Source: Thiothrix sp.
GTDB taxonomy: Bacteria; Pseudomonadota; Gammaproteobacteria; Thiotrichales; Thiotrichaceae
Assembly: GCA_011375245.1 (NCBI GenBank)
Contig: DRMA01000088.1
Span: forward strand, 1 to 6,376
Length of the DNA: 6,376 nt
Direction: 5' to 3'
How positions within the stretch are numbered: the stretch's first letter is position 1; each line of letters begins with the position of its first letter. Shown here one piece after another: positions 1 to 4,910 of the stretch. A model generated the notes under the pieces. It saw only the letters and a program-made list of their open reading frames with translations, had not been told where the DNA came from and searched no databases. The position numbers and the translations under genes were made by a program.

Positions 1-69
1 GTAAGACATGCTCATACAGGTGCAACGATCAATGATGCTCTCAATTCTCAATCGATAGAAAGCACTTAG
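1..69 (+). CDS. Possible C-terminal end of an unidentified plus-strand gene (partial)
   Basis: Frame 1 is open from the window edge to a TAG at 67-69 and would encode 22 residues, beginning VRHAHTGATINDALN. I do not recognise the family. The composition is protein-like, and a GC-rich hairpin lies about 19 bases after the stop, as expected at a gene end. A stretch this short can easily be open by chance, so this is a tentative call. If real, the gene would converge on the peroxidase gene. Confidence 0.3.
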   Translation, partial: VRHAHTGATINDALNSQSIEST

Positions 70-87
70 CGATTTATCTTTTGGAAG

Positions 88-108
88 CTCGCCGCCTTTA
101 GGGGCGAG
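88..108 (+). terminator. GC-rich hairpin, possible weak terminator
   Basis: CTCGCC (88-93) pairs with GGCGAG (103-108). Inside, CC (95-96) pairs with GG (101-102) around a TTTA loop, leaving G94 bulged. It is the most GC-rich spot in the left flank and sits 18 bases after the possible stop at 69. The only T-run downstream is TTTT at 117-120, so termination is plausible but not strongly supported. Confidence 0.4.
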
Positions 109-311
109 TAGTTCACTTTTGCATGGTCTTTATACATTAAAAGAGAAGATTTTTGTATATTCTAAATCACAAGATAGATTGAGCAATAAAATTAAGGTCA
201 TTAAGAGAGGTTATTATGGAATACTTAATGCTTCTCGTTAAAGAAAGACAGTTGTGAAATCCTAGCCGAATTATGCAAAGAAAATATTCTTACGTTTTTG
301 TCAGATTGTAG
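109..311. other. AT-rich intergenic stretch without a convincing gene
   Basis: Together with its flanking hairpins this makes about 300 bases (70-373) with no gene I can support. The only coding-like item is a 13-codon frame at 216-257 on the plus strand (listed separately). TATATT near 157-162 resembles a -10 box but has no good -35 at the right distance. No tRNA fold, mobile-element end or repeat array is visible. Confidence 0.5.
216..257 (+). CDS. Tiny ORF with a good ribosome site, possibly a remnant
   Basis: ATG at 216 opens 13 codons (MEYLMLLVKERQL) ending at TGA 255-257. AGAGAGG (204-210) precedes the start by 5 bases, a good Shine-Dalgarno match and the only one in this flank. The peptide is hydrophobic in the middle and charged at the end, and matches nothing I know. 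It could be a leader peptide, the start of a broken gene or chance. No attenuator-like structure is obvious directly after it. Confidence 0.15.
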   Translation: MEYLMLLVKERQL

Positions 312-351
312 AAAAACAAAGCACTCCTCTTTGAGTAAGTGCTTTATTTTT
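312..351. terminator. Strong bidirectional intrinsic terminator
   Basis: AAAGCACT (318-325) pairs perfectly with AGTGCTTT (338-345) around a 12-base loop. The stem is flanked by AAAAA at 312-316 and TTTTT at 347-351, which extend it past one mismatch. On the minus strand the hairpin is followed by a G and a T-run, and it starts 29 bases after the peroxidase stop, so it should end that transcript. The plus-strand orientation also has a T-run, so it could stop transcription arriving from the left. Confidence 0.8.
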
Positions 352-373
352 ACTTGCACATATTTACTGATGC

Positions 374-2857
374 TTACTGGTTAAGTGCATTTTCTGCCAA
401 CGCTCTTTCTGCCGTTGCACTTGTACGCGCACGGGCAATAATCGCATTTGCTTCTGCTTGACTCACTTCAACCGTATTGGTTATTAGGTCAGCAACTTCT
501 GCAAGCGGGATAAGTGTATTAAGTGGGGCTTGATCAGCACCATTTGCTCCTTGACGATTAGTATTAAGTGGAGTTCGTGTTGTAGTAACCACATTAGGTG
601 TTTGGGTGATATTATTCGATGCAACAAACACATTGTCCTGTATATTTTCTACACCTGTATTACGTTTGATGATATCTGCTAACGTCACATTGTTCAAATC
701 ATGTAGTTCCTTGCCTGAAAATCTATTTTCATACCAAAAACGGTCACCATCACGTGTGCGCTCAAACTGCTCTTTCAAGATATTGGTAAACGTTGTGCCA
801 AATAAACTATCACCTTCGGGGCTTTCTGTTAGACCGCCGACCCATAAATCAACATCATCAGGGCTGTCATAAATGGTGCTAAGGCGTTGTCCTGCTTCAC
901 CAAAATCAGCAAAGCTTTTTAATGGCTTAGCACCCAATGCAATACGTGCATCGTTATAACTTGGTAAACCATGATCACGTCCACGTTGAATATTCAATGC
1001 GGCAAGGTCGAAACTGCCTTCGCCTGAAGGATCAAACAAGAAGTTTCTAATATCATCAACCAGTTTGGTATCCACTGCTTGTGCGGTTTGTGCCGCAAAG
1101 CCACGTAAAATCGGATCAACACCCGCTTCTTCTACTTTCGTTGGTTGGAAAAAAGCATTGCGCAATTTTAAATTACCCTCAGGGATTTCTTCACCTTGCT
1201 CATTCAGGCGTAAAATATTAGGTGATATCATTGTATGCCCAAAACGATAAGCCGCTGTAGAAAAGGCATTACTAATTTGTGGCGACACATTAGGGTTATA
1301 ACCTTGATATTTACTTAAGCCTTCACCGCCTAACATCTGCGGTAGAAACTCATTCGCGGTAATCGCTTGCATTTCACCAACGACTTGCTTACGTGCTTCT
1401 TGGAAGAGTTTATTATCATCCCAGTCTGGGTTTTCTGTTGCCAATTGATTGGCAATCGAATTATGCTCACGCACCCAGATCGTATGCATTGAGGTTAAAC
1501 CGACGTTTTCATTGACACGAATATCACCCGATAAGAAAAACTGTGGATTTTTACTATCCTTTGGTAAACGATTGTTTTGATCAACAATGAGCTTACCACC
1601 TTCAAAGGAGCGAATTTCGTTTTGCACCGCTTGTGAGGTACCATAAATATTAGAGCCATCAATCACAGCGGTGATACGGTTCGTTTGTGAACGCTCTCCC
1701 GTATTTGGATCAACAATGGCAACAGAGCGGTTAAATGGGATTTTACTGCCAGGGACAAAATCAGGGTCATTGGCGGGTACAGTAATAGAAGCAGGTTCAC
1801 TTTTATTGGTGGGAGTTAGATCAATATCATGATCAAGAAATTGTCCCCATAACCAGAACATATCACTCAGACCTTTACTATTTTGTGTGGATTCCGTTGC
1901 AGGCTGATCAAAAACAGCATTACTAATCTCACGTGCATTAGGTAGGTTGGCATGTTTTACTCCGCCAATAGCGCGATCATTATCTTTGGGTAAAAAGTTG
2001 CGTAAAGGACTATCTACCTTGCCAATATCAGGGTGTTGTAAATTATTAGAACGACCATCAATGGTATGGTATTGCTGATCCTCTCCACCTATATGGCTGT
2101 TTTTTAAATCTGATAAGGTAATCTGCTGATCCTTAAAGGTAAAAGTTTCAACATCAGTTACTTTATTGACGTTACCTGTTTGCTTGTTTTTAAAGATAAA
2201 GGTTTCATTACGTACAAGAATACTGTAATCAGCCCGCTTGCCTGAAAAGCGTACTTCGTCCTCGCCTTGTCCACCTTTGATGATATTTTTTCCTCTGTTA
2301 TCGACAAAGATATCATTACCTTTGCCACCATAGAGATGGTCAGCGCCTTTTCCACCATGCAGCGTATCATTACCACGTCCTCCAATGAGAGTGTCTCTGC
2401 CCTTACCACCATGAAGCGTATCATTACCGCGTCCGCCAATGAGCTTGTCTCTACCCTCATTACCAAACAAATGATCATCACCAGCTCGCCCACGAATACG
2501 GTCGTTGCCTTTTAGACCACTAATATGATCATCACGTAACGTACCAACAAGGCGATCAGGACGAGGTGTTCCTTTAATCGTTTGTCCTTGTTTATCTGGT
2601 TTTGGATCAGGATTCGTTTTCGGATAACTAATAGATTCTTCGGGTGGTTTTTGTTTACCTTGCAGTTGTGATAATAAACGCTCCAACAAGGCTATAAGAC
2701 TTGATAAACTCTTTTTATCAAAATGTTTAAAATCGAATAACTGACTGCTAGGGTTAGTATTCGTTGTATTACTATTGGTTGCTTGTGGTTTATATTGCTC
2801 AGATTTTTTATGGCTATCTGCTTGATACTTATAAGTATTATTAATAATCAATCTCAT
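374..2857 (-). CDS. RTX-repeat animal-type heme peroxidase (peroxicin-like), likely secreted
   Basis: This 827-residue protein is a peroxidase of the animal heme peroxidase family (myeloperoxidase/lactoperoxidase/peroxidasin fold), which uses H2O2 to oxidise halides, thiocyanate or organic substrates. In order: an Asn/Thr/Lys-rich N-terminus with a short amphipathic helix (about 51-66); eight calcium-binding RTX nonapeptides (114-185); an RTX-associated beta segment (about 202-250); the peroxidase domain (about 262-745); and an Ala-rich tail. Visible active-site residues are Gln339, Asp342 and distal His343 in WGQFLDHDIDLTP, Arg447 and Glu450 in GDIRVNE, proximal His541 in YRFGHTMISP and Asn622 in LNIQRGRDHG. 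Asp342 and Glu450 match the two heme-ester residues. The myeloperoxidase Met243 position is Asn451, so the sulfonium link should be absent, as in lactoperoxidase. There is no Sec signal peptide; RTX repeats suggest type I secretion, but no transporter genes are nearby. The ATG at 2857 has AAGGA at 2864-2868, spacing 6. The gene looks intact. Confidence 0.93.
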   Translation of the reverse strand: MRLIINNTYKYQADSHKKSEQYKPQATNSNTTNTNPSSQLFDFKHFDKKSLSSLIALLERLLSQLQGKQKPPEESISYPKTNPDPKPDKQGQTIKGTPRPDRLVGTLRDDHISGLKGNDRIRGRAGDDHLFGNEGRDKLIGGRGNDTLHGGKGRDTLIGGRGNDTLHGGKGADHLYGGKGNDIFVDNRGKNIIKGGQGEDEVRFSGKRADYSILVRNETFIFKNKQTGNVNKVTDVETFTFKDQQITLSDLKNSHIGGEDQQYHTIDGRSNNLQHPDIGKVDSPLRNFLPKDNDRAIGGVKHANLPNAREISNAVFDQPATESTQNSKGLSDMFWLWGQFLDHDIDLTPTNKSEPASITVPANDPDFVPGSKIPFNRSVAIVDPNTGERSQTNRITAVIDGSNIYGTSQAVQNEIRSFEGGKLIVDQNNRLPKDSKNPQFFLSGDIRVNENVGLTSMHTIWVREHNSIANQLATENPDWDDNKLFQEARKQVVGEMQAITANEFLPQMLGGEGLSKYQGYNPNVSPQISNAFSTAAYRFGHTMISPNILRLNEQGEEIPEGNLKLRNAFFQPTKVEEAGVDPILRGFAAQTAQAVDTKLVDDIRNFLFDPSGEGSFDLAALNIQRGRDHGLPSYNDARIALGAKPLKSFADFGEAGQRLSTIYDSPDDVDLWVGGLTESPEGDSLFGTTFTNILKEQFERTRDGDRFWYENRFSGKELHDLNNVTLADIIKRNTGVENIQDNVFVASNNITQTPNVVTTTRTPLNTNRQGANGADQAPLNTLIPLAEVADLITNTVEVSQAEANAIIARARTSATAERALAENALNQ
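2303..2518 (-). repeat. RTX calcium-binding nonapeptide array within the peroxidase gene
   Basis: Eight tandem nine-residue units encode residues 114-185 of the peroxidase. The later units fit GGxGxDxLx well (GGRGNDTLH, GGKGRDTLI, GGKGADHLY); the first three are diverged (GLKGNDRIR, GRAGDDHLF, GNEGRDKLI). Residues 141-158 and 159-176 form an 18-residue (54-bp) duplication at 2384-2437 and 2330-2383, differing in only a few codons. Such arrays bind calcium in a parallel beta-roll after export. Confidence 0.92.
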
Positions 2858-2863
2858 GACTTG

Positions 2864-2868
2864 TCCTT
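2864..2868 (-). promoter_or_regulatory. Ribosome binding site of the peroxidase gene, overlapping a small ORF stop
   Basis: On the minus strand this reads AAGGA, six bases before the ATG at 2857, and fixes that start. The preceding T makes TAAGGA, so the TAA that ends an upstream 21-codon frame (2867-2932) shares two bases with the ribosome site. Confidence 0.8.
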
Positions 2869-2932
2869 AAGTGTTAAGAGTTATATTTTGTAGCTTGCCC
2901 CTCAATAAACGTAAGAAAGTAGCAAGTGACAT
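2867..2932 (-). CDS. Possible 21-codon leader ORF before the peroxidase gene
   Basis: ATG at 2932 opens a 21-residue basic, hydrophobic peptide (MSLATFLRLLRGKLQNITLNT) ending in TAA at 2867-2869, inside the peroxidase ribosome site. Only a weak purine stretch (GAGAGTAG) lies upstream of its start. Terminating ribosomes would sit directly on the peroxidase ribosome site, so coupling is conceivable. It may equally be chance; I recognise no family. Confidence 0.2.
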   Translation of the reverse strand: MSLATFLRLLRGKLQNITLNT

Positions 2933-2969
2933 GATTAAACTACTCTCAATTATGACTAAAAAATATAGG

Positions 2970-2992
2970 TTTAGCTCCCAAGCTTAGCTAAA
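2970..2992 (-). terminator. AT-rich hairpin with T-run, possible weak terminator of the operon
   Basis: TTTAGCT and AGCTAAA form a perfect 7-bp stem with a 9-base loop. On the minus strand it is followed by CCTATATTTTTT. It lies about 70 bases after the ferredoxin-globin stop and before the peroxidase leader, where an operon end would be expected. The stem has only two G-C pairs, so read-through is likely if it terminates at all. Confidence 0.35.
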
Positions 2993-3059
2993 TACAGATG
3001 AATGGAGTGGGGGATTTTTTTGGCTGGGGTTGCTTGACCGTTGTGAGAGCAATTAACAG

Positions 3060-3917
3060 TTACAAATTCTCAAGATTCGTACATTTCACACAATAAACCG
3101 TTCCCAGCCGTGTATGGTAACGCACGGTATCCCCCACCTCTATTTCACTCTCGCAGCTATCACATAAGGTTGAGAACTCCATCACTAAAGACTCAAAACC
3201 TTCATAAGCAACTTCTTCACCAAACAGTACTTTGCTAATCGGTTTTTCTTTGATGATCTCATTGCGGTAGTTTTCTTCGTAGGCTAACCAACGACTGACT
3301 AAATGCGGTGCTAAACCATGTTGTTGTAAAGCCTTGCTCATTAACTGTTGACGATGCTCAAAAATATCGTCTGAAATAACCATCCAATGGTGTGAGTTTC
3401 TAGGACGCTCACCAAAGAAGACTTTTTTGCCAGTAAACATTTGATAATGAAAACTGTATACCTTTTCAATGACACGTTGTTGAGTAACATTGGCAAAATA
3501 GGGGGATAAAATGTCGTCGGCGAACACCCATGTATAGAAGGTGGTTAAGATTTTCATCATTAATTTTCCCTCGTCCAGTGCAGCCCACATTTCAGCATCA
3601 GGTGGAGGAAAATCACGTTGTTTTTGTGGCGTTGTTTTAGCAGGAGTTGTTGTTGCTTTTATAGGTAGAGCAATCTCCATATCTGTTTCAGGTATGCATT
3701 GACAGGCTTTAAAATAATTTTCTTCAATAAGAGTGGGTTTGATCCCTTGTTGCGAAAGAGACGTAGGGTGTCCATTACTACAGTGCAGTAAACACGTATG
3801 ACAACTGCCTTTTTTACATGAAAAAGGGGCATTAATGCCATTACGCAATAAGGTATCTAATACCGTTTCGTGTTGACGGCATAGATAGCTTTTTTTCTTA
3901 TAAGTTATCGAGTACAT
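3060..3917 (-). CDS. 2Fe-2S ferredoxin / truncated haemoglobin / zinc-ribbon fusion protein
   Basis: The 285-residue protein joins three modules. Residues 1-86 are a plant-type 2Fe-2S ferredoxin: Cys34, Cys39 and Cys42 (CKKGSCHTC) and Cys72 in KACQCIP are the expected cluster ligands. A Thr/Pro/Lys linker (87-108) leads to a truncated-haemoglobin-like domain (about 111-226). It has a helix-B Phe127-Tyr128 pair, the DILSPYF turn, and His176 in SHHWMVIS at the proximal-His position, followed by Phe186 at the usual spacing. The tail holds Cys252-x2-Cys255 and Cys276-x2-Cys279, a probable zinc ribbon. Ferredoxin domains carry single electrons and truncated globins bind O2, NO or sulfide-type ligands, so an intramolecular redox or gas-handling role in the cytoplasm is inferred. 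There is no signal peptide. The ATG at 3917 has no clear ribosome site and lies 29 bases after the preceding gene, so coupled translation is likely. The ferredoxin call is very secure; the globin call rests on a few key positions. Confidence 0.85.
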   Translation of the reverse strand: MYSITYKKKSYLCRQHETVLDTLLRNGINAPFSCKKGSCHTCLLHCSNGHPTSLSQQGIKPTLIEENYFKACQCIPETDMEIALPIKATTTPAKTTPQKQRDFPPPDAEMWAALDEGKLMMKILTTFYTWVFADDILSPYFANVTQQRVIEKVYSFHYQMFTGKKVFFGERPRNSHHWMVISDDIFEHRQQLMSKALQQHGLAPHLVSRWLAYEENYRNEIIKEKPISKVLFGEEVAYEGFESLVMEFSTLCDSCESEIEVGDTVRYHTRLGTVYCVKCTNLENL

Positions 3918-3946
3918 AAAATTTGTTGCTTGTTGTCTTGCATGTA

Positions 3947-4300
3947 TTATAAATGTGGTGCTATTTTCTGTGCTGTTTCACGCACTTCAATAAACAGCCT
4001 GCCCATTTGCGCTTCTGGCTTTGCCGCAACCGCTAGTACACCTTTTTGACTTATTTGTATTACAATCATTGTGCCTAGTGTGCCTTCTAGTAAGACTAAT
4101 TTAAGCTCGCCACAGCTTGCTTCTTGTGTAACTCGTTTGGCTAATGAGAGCAGAGAAGCACACATTGCACCAAAGCGATTGGGTTCAATATCAGCGCTTA
4201 ATAGTTCTGCTTTTATGAGGCCATCATTGCTTATTATTGCTGCTGCATTGATCATTTTTGAGCGTTGACTCAGTTGTTCTAATGCATTTTTAAGTATCAT
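3947..4300 (-). CDS. Roadblock/LC7 domain protein (MglB-like fold)
   Basis: This 117-residue single-domain protein fits the roadblock/LC7 family: AAAIISNDGLIKAELL (19-34) is the characteristic beta-hairpin after helix 1, a central helix follows (43-58), then ELKLVLLEG (65-73), a GVLAVAAKP strand (87-95) and a C-terminal helix (98-115). Bacterial relatives such as MglB act as GTPase-activating or scaffold partners of Ras-like GTPases, and others serve signalling complexes. No GTPase is encoded in the window, so the partner is unknown. No good ribosome site precedes the ATG at 4300; its first bases overlap (ATGA) the stop of a short open frame upstream. It lies downstream of a second, more diverged roadblock-type gene, and the two products may form a heterodimer, which is inference. 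The protein is likely cytoplasmic and the gene looks intact. Confidence 0.85.
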   Translation of the reverse strand: MILKNALEQLSQRSKMINAAAIISNDGLIKAELLSADIEPNRFGAMCASLLSLAKRVTQEASCGELKLVLLEGTLGTMIVIQISQKGVLAVAAKPEAQMGRLFIEVRETAQKIAPHL

Positions 4301-4422
4301 AATTCGTATTTGGTTTTATTTAAATTTCCTATAGGGGCAACCACTATCAATGGATTGCCGCTATAAACGAAATTCAATAGGTGAATATCAGTAACGATAG
4401 CTCCTTCTATACCATTGCATTT
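4297..4422 (-). pseudogene. Open frame without a standard start between the two roadblock genes, possible gene remnant
   Basis: In the frame not used by the upstream gene, 41 codons are open from just after a TGA at 4423-4425 to a TGA at 4297-4299. The 3' part reads like protein (FVYSGNPLIVVAPIGN), and its stop overlaps the next ATG as ATGA. AAGGAG at 4401-4406 is a strong ribosome site with no ATG, GTG or TTG at a useful distance; the first usable start, TTG at 4377, is 23 bases away and gives 26 residues. The strand-turn-strand look (GNPLIVVAP) is weakly like the late strands of a roadblock domain. It could be a decayed gene, a start-lost gene, a frameshift artefact or chance. Confidence 0.25.
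4336..4359. other. Hairpin between the two roadblock genes
   Basis: GGCAACCA (4336-4343) pairs with TGG (4351-4353) and TTGCC (4355-4359) around a 7-base loop, with A4354 bulged. There is no T-run after it in either direction, so it is not a standard terminator. It may shape mRNA processing or translation between the two genes, or be part of the open frame that crosses it. Confidence 0.35.
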
Positions 4423-4817
4423 TCACAAGCAGGCATTGAATAGCGCGCTCTTGTGAGTGCCATGCCAAGGTTGACCGATTTACGACAAACAATTGTTAAT
4501 ACATAGCTCTGATTTACTTTACTGCGTAAAAAAACATGTACGAGATTGTCGCTATTAACGATAACCTCTTGAAAATAATGTTTCTTATCATGTTCTGTTC
4601 CACGCATTTTTTTAAAGATATTTTCAATGCTGGTTACATTAGGTCCTTGAAAAAGATCGCCTGTAGCTGCTGCAAGAAGATCCATAACCTCAGAGGGGTG
4701 GGAATCAACCGTTTTAACAGCTAATAACATGCCGCTATCAATATCTACAAATCCAGCAGCAAGTGCCTCAGGTACGTTTTTAACCGCATCTTGGAGGGCT
4801 TTATCTAATAACATCAT
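4407..4817 (-). CDS. Small roadblock/LC7-like protein, diverged
   Basis: This 136-residue protein has the helix-strand-strand-helix-strands-helix order of a roadblock/LC7 fold: a helical start (about 3-15), AAGFVDIDSGMLLAVKTV (20-37) as the first hairpin, a helix (40-56), an insertion with charged residues (60-80), strands HYFQEVIVNSD and LVHVFLRS (about 80-99), YVLTIVCRK (105-113) and a terminal helix (114-125). Similarity to the shorter neighbouring roadblock protein is structural rather than in residues, so the family call is less certain. There is no enzymatic motif. An adaptor role as partner of its neighbour, a GTPase or the ATPase-phosphatase is inference. AAGGA at 4824-4828 lies six bases before the ATG at 4817 and selects it over the adjacent ATG at 4814. 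The gene starts 93 bases after the ATPase-phosphatase stop and is followed by a 106-base gap holding a cryptic open frame. Confidence 0.7.
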   Translation of the reverse strand: MMLLDKALQDAVKNVPEALAAGFVDIDSGMLLAVKTVDSHPSEVMDLLAAATGDLFQGPNVTSIENIFKKMRGTEHDKKHYFQEVIVNSDNLVHVFLRSKVNQSYVLTIVCRKSVNLGMALTRARYSMPACENAMV

Positions 4818-4823
4818 AACTAT

Positions 4824-4828
4824 TCCTT
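4824..4828 (-). promoter_or_regulatory. Ribosome binding site of the first roadblock-like gene
   Basis: It reads AAGGA on the minus strand, six bases before the ATG at 4817. It is the only strong, well-placed ribosome site among the four genes of the right-hand cluster and decides between two consecutive ATG codons. Confidence 0.75.
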
Positions 4829-4910
4829 AGTTTATTTTTGTGTTGTCAAGAGTGCTTGGTAAGCAAGTTAGTTGATGCTAATTAATGACGACTACAATGA
4901 TCCGCATCAC

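Noticed and set aside
606..872. 88-codon plus-strand open frame
   Set aside because: It lies wholly antisense to the peroxidase domain, whose conserved motifs are continuous on the minus strand. The translated peptide has no recognisable family features.
2158..2493. 111-codon minus-strand frame with repeated Val/Met-rich units
   Set aside because: It is an out-of-frame shadow of the RTX repeats; the periodic DNA keeps several frames open. The RTX frame has the canonical GGxGxDxL motif.
2303..2518. Regularly spaced DNA repeats resembling a CRISPR array
   Set aside because: The period is 27 bp with no spacers and the units translate as RTX nonapeptides inside an intact gene.
4844..4849. Perfect TTGACA on the minus strand before the first roadblock-like gene
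   Set aside because: No -10-like hexamer lies 16-18 bases downstream; that place is taken by the ribosome site. A promoter cannot be supported.
4853..4865. TGCTT/AAGCA hairpin after the ATPase-phosphatase gene
   Set aside because: It has only five base pairs, a 3-base loop and no T-run on either side, so it is not a convincing terminator.
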